DNA of 8,924 nt, from assembly GCA_030453285.1 (NCBI GenBank), contig JAKDKP010000061.1, positions 1 through 8,924 on the forward strand, written 5' to 3'. The notes under the pieces are model-generated. The model was not told where the DNA came from. It saw only the letters and a list, made by a program, of their open reading frames with translations, and searched no databases. The position numbers were made by a program, and so were the translations under genes. Source of the stretch: Propionibacteriales bacterium (GTDB lineage: Bacteria > Actinomycetota > Actinomycetes > Propionibacteriales > Propionibacteriaceae). Below, one piece after another: positions 1 to 5,497 of the stretch (its first letter is position 1; every line of letters starts with the position of its first letter).

Positions 1-263
1 CAGCCCCCGAGGATGGCCGAGAGATAGACCAGCCCGCCGTACGCGCCGACGACGGACGTCGCCTCCACCTCGGACATGCCGAGTCCGCCGTCGGTGGTGG
101 CGTAATAGATGTAGAACGCCAGCAGTCCCTGCATGCCGTAGAAGCTGAACCGCTCCCACATCTCGACCCCGGCCAGGTTGGCCAGGCCCCAGGGATGGCC
201 GAAGAACCCTCGCTCCCCTTCGGGCACAACGACGCTGGACTCCTGCTCGGGACGGTTCGTCAT
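1..263 (-). CDS. POT/PTR-family proton-dependent peptide transporter, N-terminal part (cut by window edge)
   Basis: Reading leftward from the ATG at 263, 87 codons are open to the window edge. After a hydrophilic tail of about 25 residues (MTNRPEQESSVV...) comes GHPWGLANLAGVEMWERFSF, then YGMQGLLAFYIYY. The E-R-F-S-F-Y-G-M stretch at the start of helix 1 is the hallmark of proton-coupled oligopeptide transporters (POT/PTR2, DtpT-like); its E and R belong to the conserved ExxER-type region used in proton coupling. A second hydrophobic stretch (VVGAYGGLVYLSAILGG) fits helix 2. Family members have about 450-500 residues, so roughly four fifths lies outside the window. Expected role: uptake of di- and tripeptides across the cytoplasmic membrane with protons. 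GGGGGA sits directly before the ATG, very close for a ribosome site, and a promoter-like box lies 7 nt upstream, so the mRNA may be leaderless. Family call is firm; substrate is inferred. Confidence 0.9.
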   Translation of the reverse strand, partial: MTNRPEQESSVVVPEGERGFFGHPWGLANLAGVEMWERFSFYGMQGLLAFYIYYATTDGGLGMSEVEATSVVGAYGGLVYLSAILGG

Positions 264-270
264 TCCCCCA

Positions 271-300
271 CGCCTACACCCGTTACCCGGACGGGTGCAA
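271..300 (-). promoter_or_regulatory. Promoter of the POT transporter with a palindrome in its spacer
   Basis: On the minus strand TTGCAC (300-295) and TAGGCG (276-271) are separated by 18 bp. The -10-like box ends 7 nt before the ATG at 263. The inverted repeat CACCCGT-N7-ACGGGTG (277-297) fills the spacer, so a dimeric regulator bound there would control access of RNA polymerase. The arms are perfect over 7 bp. Promoter assignment is by eye; the palindrome is directly seen. Confidence 0.45.
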
Positions 301-316
301 TCCCGCGACTCCTCAG

Positions 317-338
317 CGATCGGACGACGGCCCGATCG
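317..338. repeat. Inverted repeat CGATCGG-N8-CCGATCG
   Basis: Perfect 7-bp arms (317-323 and 332-338) in the divergent region between the peptide transporter and the MT0933-like gene. It lies upstream of both promoters and could be an operator. The core CGATCG is itself palindromic and common in GC-rich DNA, so chance is a real possibility. Confidence 0.3.
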
Positions 339-433
339 GAACGCGATCGAGACCCGTGCGCCAGCTCCGGCCAGGGGATGCCGGATCGAGCGGGTTCATC
401 GCTGAAGCACAGCGTGCGCACAGGTAGGTGACA

Positions 434-439
434 TAGCGT
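434..439 (+). promoter_or_regulatory. Possible -10 box TAGCGT of the MT0933-like gene
   Basis: TAGCGT at 434-439 is the same hexamer found close before lysE and before the alpha/beta hydrolase. Here it would give a leader of about 30 nt that includes the ribosome site GGGAGG (466-471) seven bases ahead of the ATG at 478. No convincing -35 box is visible. Confidence 0.3.
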
Positions 440-477
440 GGACAGCACACCAATCCGGTGCCCCAAGGGAGGACCTC

Positions 478-777
478 ATGGCCAACTTCAACACCATCGT
501 GAACAAGCTCAAGGGCATCGCCCAGAAGAACCCCGACAAGGTGCGCGATGCCTTGGAGAAGGTCGAGGGTGCGGTCAACAGCAGGACCGGAGGCAAGTAC
601 AGCGACAAGCTGAACCGGGCCAGCGACGCCGCCAAGGGAGGCCTCGGCATTCCCGACCAGGGCCGGGCCCCCGGCCCCGGCCCCGGCCAGCCAGGTCAGG
701 TTCCGGGTCAGCCGGGTCAGGTTCCCGACCAGCCGGGTCAGTTCCCCGGTCAACCGGGACAGCCGCCGCGGCAGTGA
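478..777 (+). CDS. MT0933-like antitoxin-family protein with a Gly/Pro/Gln repeat tail
   Basis: The 99-residue protein has two parts. Residues 1-55 are a charged helical segment with KLKGIAQKNPDKVRDALEKV and then NSRTGGKYSDKLNRASDAAKG; the T-G-G-K-Y followed by ASDAAKG is the signature of the MT0933-like antitoxin family (Rv0909 type). Residues 60-99 are low-complexity Gly, Pro and Gln, including four heptads of the form [GD]QPGQ[VFP]P. Rv0909 is known as partner of the toxin Rv0910, but no toxin-like gene lies next to this one: a transporter diverges upstream and a CoA-binding protein follows after 115 bp. It is therefore an orphan, and its function as an antitoxin is unproven. Such small proteins are frequent in multiple copies in actinomycetes. 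The start is backed by a strong ribosome site GGGAGG at 466-471. Confidence 0.8.
   Translation: MANFNTIVNKLKGIAQKNPDKVRDALEKVEGAVNSRTGGKYSDKLNRASDAAKGGLGIPDQGRAPGPGPGQPGQVPGQPGQVPDQPGQFPGQPGQPPRQ
685..768 (+). repeat. Four tandem 21-bp coding repeats (heptad GQPGQVP)
   Basis: Four in-frame 21-bp units encode GQPGQVP, GQPGQVP, DQPGQFP and GQPGQPP at the C-terminus of the MT0933-like protein. Units differ by synonymous and non-synonymous changes. Such arrays change copy number by slippage, so tail length may vary among strains. Confidence 0.85.
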
Positions 778-892
778 ACTCCAGTCCAGAGCGGCCCACG
801 ATTCGCCCGCAGGTGAACGGCTGCTGGCGGATCGCCGCACCGAGGATCACCGCCGCAGGAATGCTCGTCCGGCCCGCGATGTTGTAGGGGCC

Positions 893-1309
893 ATGAGCCA
901 CCGCAATGACCCCGCCGTCATGGAACGCCTGCTGCGCACCCCCGGCCGATGGGCCGTGGTCGGGCTGTCGGACAATCCGGACCGGATCGCGTACGGGGTC
1001 GCGCGCTTCGTGCAGGGGCTCGGCCACGAGATCGTTCCGGTACATCCCAAGGCGGAGGCCGTGCACGGCGCGACGGGCTACGCAACCTTGGACGATGTGC
1101 CCGGCAGCATCGACGTGGTGGACGTGTTCGTGAACTCCGCCCTGGCCGGAGAAGTGGTCGACCAGGCCATCGCCGTCGGCGCGAAGGCCGTCTGGTTGCA
1201 ACTCGGCGTGATCGATGAGGGGGCGGCCGCCCGAGCCGCGTCAGCCGGCCTGGACGTGGTGATGGACACCTGCCCGGTGATCGAAGCCCCCAAATTCGGC
1301 GTCGGCTGA
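893..1309 (+). CDS. CoA-binding domain protein (YccU-like)
   Basis: This 138-residue protein is a single Rossmann-fold CoA-binding domain of the type found in succinyl-CoA synthetase alpha subunits. Visible landmarks are WAVVGLSDNPDRIAYGVARF at 20-39 (nucleotide-binding loop and first helix), GHEIVPVHPKAEAVHG at 44-59, the ATLDDVP turn at 64-70, DVVDVFVN at 74-81, AKAVWLQLGVIDEGAA at 97-112, and a C-terminal DTCPVIE at 125-131. The length matches stand-alone YccU-type proteins. They are known or predicted to bind CoA, but no reaction is established. The ATG at 893 has only a poorly spaced AGGGG (886-890) in front; the next in-frame ATG at 920 has no better site and would still keep the nucleotide loop. 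It stands alone, followed by a long stem-loop. Confidence 0.88.
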   Translation: MSHRNDPAVMERLLRTPGRWAVVGLSDNPDRIAYGVARFVQGLGHEIVPVHPKAEAVHGATGYATLDDVPGSIDVVDVFVNSALAGEVVDQAIAVGAKAVWLQLGVIDEGAAARAASAGLDVVMDTCPVIEAPKFGVG

Positions 1310-1330
1310 CGTCTCGGGCCCATTGGTCGG

Positions 1331-1379
1331 GATCGGGGAAGTTGTGGCCGCGAGTACCCGGCCAGATCTTCCCCTGATC
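1331..1379. repeat. Long two-part stem-loop between the CoA-binding and DinB genes
   Basis: Outer arms are GATCGGGGAAG (1331-1341) and CTTCCCCTGATC (1368-1379), pairing over 11 bp with one bulged base. After a 3-by-3 internal loop an inner stem TGGCCG (1345-1350) pairs perfectly with CGGCCA (1359-1364) around an 8-nt loop. There is no U-tract, so it is not a classical intrinsic terminator. It could end the CoA-binding transcript in a factor-assisted way, or be a structure in the DinB gene leader. A separate terminator is not seen in this gap. Confidence 0.6.
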
Positions 1380-1446
1380 GCGCGTTGTGATTGCCGCCGC
1401 GGCAAACCGTTGGCCCCAGCGTCTGTCGGGCTGTGAGGATGTGCCC

Positions 1447-1980
1447 ATGACCGACATCATTGTTGCCCCGTTCGACGACACCCGTTCCGACGGCCCGATG
1501 CTGGGCGGCGAGCGTGAGCTGCTGGACCACTGGCTTGAGCTGTATCGCCAGTCGCTGCTGCTCAAGATCTCCGGGCTGACCGGCGAGCAGCTCGCGCAGC
1601 GCTCCGCCCCGCCGTCGGTCCTCAGCCTGATCGGGGTCGTCCGCCATCTGGCCGAGGTCGAGGCCTACTGGCTCCGCGAGGTGCTGCACGGCGAGGATGT
1701 CCCCGACATGTGGTCCACTCGGGAAAATCCCGAGGGTGACATCACTGATGCGTCGGACGCCACCGCCGCAGCGGATGTCGATGCCTACCGTGCCGAAGTG
1801 GAGCTGACCCGGACGCGTCAGGCCGAGTGGTCCGATCTGGACGGGGCGGTCGTCGGCCGCCGCCACGGCCAGGAACTCAACCTGCGCTGGATCCTGACTC
1901 ACCTGATCGAGGAGTACGCCCGCCACCTCGGCCACATGGACCTGCTGCGGGAACGAGTCGACGGAGCCACCGGCTACTGA
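1447..1980 (+). CDS. DinB-like protein of the DUF664 (mycothiol-transferase-like) group
   Basis: This 177-residue protein has the four-helix DinB/YfiT layout: LLDHWLELYRQSLLLKISGL in helix 1 (25-44), SVLSLIGVVRHLAEVEAYW in helix 2 (57-75), a variable linker rich in Asp and Ala (98-112), and the C-terminal helix ILTHLIEEYARHLGHMDLLR (149-168). The final HLIEEYARHxGHxDLLRE pattern is typical of DUF664 proteins of actinomycetes. H67 and the Glu/His set at 152-163 are the likely metal ligands. Some relatives are metal-dependent thiol transferases using mycothiol; the substrate here is unknown. Start choice: ATG at 1447 has GAGGA (1435-1439) at good spacing. An upstream in-frame GTG at 1387 would add 20 residues that do not look like the family. 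Apparently monocistronic. Confidence 0.88.
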   Translation: MTDIIVAPFDDTRSDGPMLGGERELLDHWLELYRQSLLLKISGLTGEQLAQRSAPPSVLSLIGVVRHLAEVEAYWLREVLHGEDVPDMWSTRENPEGDITDASDATAAADVDAYRAEVELTRTRQAEWSDLDGAVVGRRHGQELNLRWILTHLIEEYARHLGHMDLLRERVDGATGY

Positions 1981-2006
1981 CCACTCGGTCGCGCCACTCG
2001 GTCGCG
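1981..2006. repeat. Perfect 13-bp tandem duplication after the DinB stop
   Basis: CCACTCGGTCGCG occurs twice without a gap, at 1981-1993 and 1994-2006, starting right after the TGA of the DinB gene. It is a short direct duplication of the kind left by slippage or by a past insertion or repair event; no element with these ends is visible. Confidence 0.8.
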
Positions 2007-2021
2007 TTCGCAAGGGTCTGC

Positions 2022-2036
2022 TCGGGCATCGCCCGA
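2022..2036. terminator. Small hairpin TCGGGC-ATC-GCCCGA, possible terminator
   Basis: Six perfect base pairs around a 3-nt loop lie between the 3' ends of the DinB gene and the convergent MFS remnant. There is no U-run on either strand, so a termination role is weakly supported. Confidence 0.3.
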
Positions 2037-2042
2037 CCATGA

Positions 2043-2570
2043 TCAACGGGCGCTGGCGAAGGCCCCCCGCGAGTGTGTGACAGGGGCGGCTGACGAAGGC
2101 GAGCAGCACGACGATCAGCATGATGAGACTGGCAGCGACGAAGACCAGGGCGATGCCATGCGCCAGGCACCGAGCAGCCACCCGAACATGGCTTGGCCCT
2201 CGGCCGAGGCCATGGGGATCAGCGCAAACTGTGCGATCGCGCCGATCACGAAGGAGGAGACCGGAGCCGAGCCCGACTCCACGCCATGGGCCAGCCCGAA
2301 GAGCCTGCCCTGCTTCTCATACGGGACGACCTTGTGGATGATCGTCTGTTCGGAGGCCTCGGCCAGCGGCATGATCATCATGAACAGGAACAGCCCGACT
2401 GCGTACAACCACCACACCTCGCAGATGGTGAACAGCATGCCGAGCATCACGACCCGATGTTGGCGAGCAGCATGAGCCATCCATCGCCGGAGCGACGCCG
2501 CCCAGCGCGTCGGCCCGGGTGCGGCACCGCAAAACCGGTCAACAGGGTCGATCTGCTGCCACCATTTCCA
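2043..2570 (-). pseudogene. Decayed 3' half of an MFS (DHA3-like) drug-efflux transporter
   Basis: Pieces of one transporter lie in order in different minus-strand frames. Frame 1 (about 2570-2450) reads TLLTGFAV and then GDGWLMLLANIGS before a TGA at 2449-2447. Frame 2 (about 2455-2165) reads MLGMLFTI, WWLYAVGLFLFMMIMPLAEA, SEQTIIHKVVPYEKQGRLFG and SSFVIGAIAQFALIPM. Frame 3 (about 2160-2065) reads HGIALVFVAASLIMLIVVLL followed by AFVSRP. Together these match the last five or six helices of DHA3-type MFS exporters, whose E-Q-T-I-I-x-x-V-V-P-Y-x-x-Q-G-R-x-F-G loop is conserved. At least two indels are needed. A further shift at the six-C run 2063-2068 would give FASAR and a stop at 2043. The N-terminal half is absent: the lysG stop lies only about 40 bp upstream. 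The ends given are approximate. It cannot make a working transporter. Confidence 0.8.
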
Positions 2571-2608
2571 GCATTCGCTCCAGGCTGACCGGTTGTGGAC
2601 GTGCGGGC

Positions 2609-3511
2609 TCAGCGGTGGAGTGCGCGGGCGGCGGACCGGACTGCCCGTGACGTTCGTCGGACCAAGTCGGAATCCAGACGCCAACACTGCCAGTGCAGGG
2701 TGACGTCGACGTGGGCACGTGCCCCGAGTCGTACGAGGGCGCCGGAGTCGAAGTCGTCGTCGAGTTGGTCCAGCGGCAGCATGCCCCAACCGAGCCCGGC
2801 CCGTACGGCAGCCAGGAATCCCTGCGAACTCGGCACCAGGTGCGCCGGTGGGTTGGTGACGTGGTGGTCGGCCAGCAGTCGGTGCTGCAGGTCGTCCTTG
2901 GCGTTGAACCTGACCACCGGCAGCGCCCCCCAATCGATCCTCCGACCACGCGAGTGCCGCTCGACCAGGGCTGGCGCCGCGGCGGGGACGTACCGCATCA
3001 CCCCGAGCCGTTCGACCGAGCAGCCCCCCACCGCAACCGGGTCGGACGTGACTGCACCCAGCACCGCGGCGCGGCGGAGCAGCACCGAGGAATGATCTTG
3101 ATCCTCGACATGGAGACGCAGGTCGACGTCCCAGCCGGCGAACTCGGTCAAGGCCGGCACGAACCAGGTCGCCAGCGAGTCGGCGTTCACCGCGATCGGC
3201 AGGTCAGCACGACCGGCGGCGAATGTCCGTGCACCGCCCGCCTGCCCGTTGAGCTCGGCCATGGCTTCATCGGCGAGCAGTTGCTGCTGTCGAGCCATCC
3301 GCAGCAGGACGGTGCCTGCCTCGGTCGGCGCACAGGGTGTGGTACGGACCACGACCACTTGTCCGGCCGTCGATTCGAGGGCACGAATTCGTTGGCTGAC
3401 CGCCGAGGGCGTGAGGGACAGGCGCCGGGCTGCCGCTTCGAAGGTGCCCTCGTCGACGACCGCGAGGAGGGCGGCAAGCTGTTCGCTGGACGGGAGGGAG
3501 CGTACGGTCAC
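2609..3511 (-). CDS. lysG: LysR-type regulator of amino-acid export (LysG/ArgP-like)
   Basis: This 300-residue protein has the normal LysR-type length. The winged-helix DNA-binding domain is residues 6-65: LAALLAVVDEGTFEAAARRL, then SLTPSAVSQRIRALE, with P-T-E-A-G at 62-66. A linker helix follows (68-90), then a periplasmic-binding-protein-like effector domain. LysG/ArgP-type features include ADSLATWFVPAL (about 109-120) and QGFLAAVRAGLGWGMLPLDQ in the C-terminal part. It diverges from a LysE exporter with 88 bp between start codons, the arrangement in Corynebacterium glutamicum, where LysG activates lysE in response to Lys, Arg or His. The same role is inferred. The start is a GTG at 3511; no strong ribosome site is seen. 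The stop at 2609 is followed at once by the MFS remnant. Confidence 0.88.
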   Translation of the reverse strand: MTVRSLPSSEQLAALLAVVDEGTFEAAARRLSLTPSAVSQRIRALESTAGQVVVVRTTPCAPTEAGTVLLRMARQQQLLADEAMAELNGQAGGARTFAAGRADLPIAVNADSLATWFVPALTEFAGWDVDLRLHVEDQDHSSVLLRRAAVLGAVTSDPVAVGGCSVERLGVMRYVPAAAPALVERHSRGRRIDWGALPVVRFNAKDDLQHRLLADHHVTNPPAHLVPSSQGFLAAVRAGLGWGMLPLDQLDDDFDSGALVRLGARAHVDVTLHWQCWRLDSDLVRRTSRAVRSAARALHR

Positions 3512-3599
3512 GGGCCCAGTCTGTCATGAAGCAGAACTGTGGATTGGTGAAGAACATTCGCTTCCCTGATGCGTTGGCCGCCTCTAGCGTTGGCACATC
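3512..3599. promoter_or_regulatory. Divergent lysG-lysE control region
   Basis: These 88 bp must hold both promoters and the presumed LysG site. For lysE, TAGCGT (3585-3590) ends 9 nt before the ATG at 3600 and there is no ribosome site, so lysE may be leaderless or have a leader of a few bases; TTCCCT (3562-3567) is a weak -35 candidate at 17 bp. The AT-richer stretch 3525-3570 is the likeliest regulator site. I could not find a convincing T-N11-A dyad there, nor a clear lysG -10 box. Confidence 0.5.
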
Positions 3600-4199
3600 A
3601 TGACTGCCACCCTCACCGGTCTGCTCAGCGGCCTGACCTTGATCATCGCCATCGGCGCCCAGAACGCGTACGTCCTCAAGCAGGGACTGTTGCGGCAGCA
3701 CGTCGGTGTGGTGATGGCGATCTGCATCCTCTCCGATGCGGTGTTGATCATGGCTGGGGTGAGCGGCGTCGGCGTGCTGGTGGACCGGTTCCCGGTGGTG
3801 CTGGTCGTGCTGCGTTGGCTGGGCGCGGCGTATCTGCTGGGATACGGACTGTATTCGCTGTGGAGTGCCCGTACGGCCCACCACCTCGACCCGTCGTCGA
3901 GTGTGGGGCGCAGCGTTGGTGCCGTCGCGGGCACGACCGTGGCCCTGACCTGGCTCAACCCACACGTCTACCTCGACACCGTTGTCCTGTTGGGGTCCCT
4001 GGCCAATCAGCAGGGTCCCGACGGGCGCTGGTTGTTCGGCGCCGGCGCGGTCGCCGGCAGTGTGATGTGGTTCCTGGCCCTGGGGCTCGGGGCGCGGGCA
4101 CTCTCGCGTTGGCTGGCCAGGCCGATCACCTGGCGAATCCTGGATGTGGTGATCGGCGTGGTGATGATCCTGCTGGCCGTACGACTGGCGCTCGGCTGA
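3600..4199 (+). CDS. lysE: LysE/ArgO-family amino-acid exporter
   Basis: The 199-residue hydrophobic protein carries both family signatures: IAIGAQNAYVLKQGLLRQHV at 17-36 after helix 1, and ALTWLNPHVYLDTVVLLGSL at 115-134. Hydrophobic segments near 5-25, 36-62, 65-88, 104-133, 146-166 and 180-198 fit the LysE fold, with a cytoplasmic loop at 89-104. Family members export basic amino acids (lysine, arginine) with proton-motive force, which protects cells when peptide uptake raises internal amino acids. It is slightly shorter than C. glutamicum LysE. The regulator gene lies divergently upstream. The start ATG has no ribosome site but a -10-like box 9 nt upstream. Lysine versus arginine preference cannot be read from the sequence. 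Confidence 0.93.
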   Translation: MTATLTGLLSGLTLIIAIGAQNAYVLKQGLLRQHVGVVMAICILSDAVLIMAGVSGVGVLVDRFPVVLVVLRWLGAAYLLGYGLYSLWSARTAHHLDPSSSVGRSVGAVAGTTVALTWLNPHVYLDTVVLLGSLANQQGPDGRWLFGAGAVAGSVMWFLALGLGARALSRWLARPITWRILDVVIGVVMILLAVRLALG

Positions 4200-4210
4200 G
4201 CGCGACTCAG
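4196..4210. terminator. Short inverted repeat covering both convergent stop codons
   Basis: CTGAG-CGCGA-CTCAG (5-bp arms) contains the TGA of lysE (4197-4199) and, on the other strand, the TGA of the DUF1428 gene (4209-4207). Only 7 bp separate the two genes. It could act as a weak bidirectional termination structure, but the stem is short and has no U-tract. Confidence 0.25.
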
Positions 4211-4617
4211 TCGGGCTCTGGCAGGCTCAGCGCCTCCTCGAAACTCGCCGCGACCAGCCGTCGACCGTCAAAGACGGGATCCTCATCGAGGGTGGCCAGC
4301 ACGCGTGCGTCCTTCGTCGCGGCCGCAGTGCCCCGTTCGCGTACGTCGGCTGACGGCCATTCGGTGATCGTGACGACGATCGACTCCGCACTGCCCGCGC
4401 CGACAACGCTCGCCAATCCGTGCAGCTCCTCCGGGTCGTGGTCGGCCCCGTCGGCGTGGAACTCCTGCTGGTTGGTCGAATCCCCCACTTGCCAATAGTC
4501 GACGATCCGTTCGGCACCGTGGTCGAGGTAGACCGCGGCCATCCTGCGCGAGAAGGCCAGGTAGGCGGTCCTGCGGTCGCTGGAAACCGGGACCATGGTG
4601 ATGTCGGCAAACGTCAT
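4207..4617 (-). CDS. DUF1428-family protein
   Basis: This 136-residue protein matches the DUF1428 (YbaA-like) pattern: an N-terminal ADITMVPVSSDRRTAYLAFS (4-23), then RRMAAVYLDHGAERIVDYWQ (24-43), a middle strand SIVVTITEWPS (79-89), and the C-terminal FDGRRLVAASFEE (116-128), equivalent to the family's MPFDGKRM..GGF end. The fold is a small ferredoxin-like (dimeric alpha/beta barrel) domain; no biochemical role is established. The internal part is more acidic than usual (ADGADHDPEE at 55-64). A strong ribosome site AGGAGGA (complement of 4623-4629) stands 5 nt before the ATG at 4617, which fixes the start. It is convergent with lysE and divergent from the leader ORF and small membrane protein. 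Confidence 0.85.
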   Translation of the reverse strand: MTFADITMVPVSSDRRTAYLAFSRRMAAVYLDHGAERIVDYWQVGDSTNQQEFHADGADHDPEELHGLASVVGAGSAESIVVTITEWPSADVRERGTAAATKDARVLATLDEDPVFDGRRLVAASFEEALSLPEPD

Positions 4618-4714
4618 TGCTGTCCTCCTGTCGAACGCCGCGCGGGAGGTCGTTTGGATGTCAACCTATCCGTGGAGAGATGCTCGTTGAAGAGGTCTGT
4701 GGATAGCGCAACCA

Positions 4715-4738
4715 CCGGACCGCCGTCCGGACTAGGGT
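4715..4738 (+). promoter_or_regulatory. Palindrome plus TAGGGT box before a leaderless leader ORF
   Basis: CCGGAC-CGCC-GTCCGG (4715-4730) has perfect 6-bp arms and sits 2 bp upstream of TAGGGT (4733-4738). The box ends 7 nt before the ATG at 4746, the spacing expected of a leaderless transcript. The palindrome covers the place where a -35 element and spacer would be, so it looks like an operator. No good -35 hexamer is visible. Confidence 0.45.
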
Positions 4739-4745
4739 CACCGGC

Positions 4746-4793
4746 ATGGACCTTGGCAACTCTTGTCGGACCCTCTCCGGCTGGCGCGCCTGA
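4746..4793 (+). CDS. Putative 15-residue leader peptide, stop overlapping the next start
   Basis: The ATG at 4746 opens 15 codons (MDLGNSCRTLSGWRA) ending in TGA at 4791-4793. That stop shares its A with the ATG of the downstream membrane-protein gene (TGATG). The downstream ATG has no ribosome site, so translating ribosomes would have to re-start there. The peptide has one Cys, one Trp and two Arg but no run of a single amino acid typical of an attenuator. Support: leaderless-style box 7 nt upstream, exact stop/start overlap, missing ribosome site downstream. Against: very short, and the alternative TTG start at 4763 could make a longer membrane protein instead. Confidence 0.4.
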   Translation: MDLGNSCRTLSGWRA

Positions 4794-5035
4794 TGACAGC
4801 CGTGAAGCCCGCCGATGTGCGGCGGAACACTCTTCTCCTGATCAGTGCCGCGGTCGTCCTGCTGGCCGGCTTCGGACTGCTCGCCCGGAAAGCCGTCTCC
4901 GGTAATGGTCTCGCGATCGCCGCCAGTGTCCTGATGGTGGTCGGCGGCGTGGTGATGATCGTGAGTGGGCTCATCTGGCGGCGACGGCTGGGCACCGACC
5001 CCCGGTACGGCCACGCCGACCGTACGAAACACTGA
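4793..5035 (+). CDS. Small two-helix membrane protein, unknown function
   Basis: From the ATG at 4793 the protein has 80 residues: a short basic N-terminus (MTAVKPADVRRN), helix 1 TLLLISAAVVLLAGFGLLA (13-31), a short polar link with Arg, Lys and Asn, helix 2 about 38-61 (GLAIAASVLMVVGGVVMIVSG), and a basic hydrophilic tail (WRRRLGTDPRYGHADRTKH). By the positive-inside rule both ends would be cytoplasmic. I do not recognise a family. A TTG at 4763 in the same frame would add ten residues (SDPLRLARL) that read poorly as a membrane-protein N-terminus. I prefer 4793 because it is coupled by TGATG to the leader ORF, though neither start has a ribosome site. Convergent with the PIN gene 30 bp downstream. 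Confidence 0.65.
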   Translation: MTAVKPADVRRNTLLLISAAVVLLAGFGLLARKAVSGNGLAIAASVLMVVGGVVMIVSGLIWRRRLGTDPRYGHADRTKH

Positions 5036-5040
5036 TACGC

Positions 5041-5060
5041 CCGAAAGGGTTCCACCTTCG
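5041..5060. terminator. Imperfect hairpin between convergent genes
   Basis: CGAAAGG (5042-5048) can pair with CCTTCG (5055-5060) with one bulged A, leaving a 6-nt loop, in the 30-bp gap between the membrane-protein gene and the convergent PIN gene. A role as bidirectional terminator is plausible by position, but the stem is weak. Confidence 0.25.
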
Positions 5061-5065
5061 CGCGA

Positions 5066-5497
5066 TCAGCCTGCGGAGGGGGCGAGGAGGAGTACCCCGA
5101 GTGCTCCAGCATAGATGGCGTCACCCGAAAGAAGCGCCAGCCCGTGCGCCCGGCCCGTTGCCGCAATCCAAGCGTCCCCCATATGTTGCTTGTCCGCCAA
5201 CGCATGGCCGAGCTTCCTGCATTCTGCCCGGATGTTCGCGAACGCTTTGATGACCTCGGAATCCACGAGAATCGTCGGAGTCGTTGCCAGCTTGGCCTCA
5301 AGTTGGGCTACATGCGTTGGCCCCCAACCCTTGACGTCTGCCCCGAAACGCAACTCGCCTTCGGTCTGTGCGGCAATGGTGATCTGTTTCCCCAGCAAGG
5401 CTCGCCGCCAACCTTCCACCCGCGGGTCCCTGTTCTTGTCCGTCATCACGACACAGCTCCAGACGTCGGTGTCGACGAGGACGATGTCGTCAGCCAC
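5066..5497 (-). CDS. PIN-domain (VapC-like) ribonuclease, putative toxin
   Basis: This 143-residue protein is a full single PIN domain. The four acidic active-site positions are visible: D9 in IVLVDTDVW (5-13), E48 in TEGELRFGA (45-53), D108 in HMGDAWIAATG (105-115) and D126 in LALLSGD (120-126). The length is normal for VapC-type toxins, which are Mg-dependent RNases cutting tRNA, rRNA or mRNA when free of antitoxin. The first codon is GTG at 5497, overlapping the upstream gene's TGA by 8 bp (GTGGCTGA), so it is translationally coupled to it and probably made in smaller amounts. Its partner is not a small VapB but a 283-residue protein. PIN assignment is firm; toxin role is inferred from operon form. 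Confidence 0.88.
   Translation of the reverse strand: MADDIVLVDTDVWSCVVMTDKNRDPRVEGWRRALLGKQITIAAQTEGELRFGADVKGWGPTHVAQLEAKLATTPTILVDSEVIKAFANIRAECRKLGHALADKQHMGDAWIAATGRAHGLALLSGDAIYAGALGVLLLAPSAG

Noticed and set aside
575..1201. Minus-strand open frame of 208 codons opposite the MT0933-like and CoA-binding genes, including a segment GPYNIAGRTSIPAAVILGAA that looks membrane-like.
   Set aside because: It is antisense to two recognisable plus-strand genes, the protein is otherwise Arg/Gly/Pro-rich without family signature, and the attractive part covers only the 115-bp gap. I could not support a gene or a remnant.
1078..2181. Minus-strand open frame of 367 codons antisense to the DinB gene.
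   Set aside because: The first 35 codons are the C-terminal helix of the MFS remnant; the rest is a high-GC shadow of the DinB gene and its flanks.
2693..3529. Plus-strand open frame of 278 codons opposite lysG.
   Set aside because: lysG on the other strand has complete LysR-type domains; the plus-strand translation is Arg/Gly/His-rich with no recognisable fold.
3512..3599. A T-N11-A LysR box in the lysG-lysE gap.
   Set aside because: Several partial matches exist but none has symmetric flanks good enough to name as the operator.
3569..4498. Plus-strand open frame of 309 codons overlapping lysE in another frame.
   Set aside because: lysE carries both LysE family signatures; this frame gives low-complexity Arg/Gly-rich sequence and runs antisense into the DUF1428 gene.
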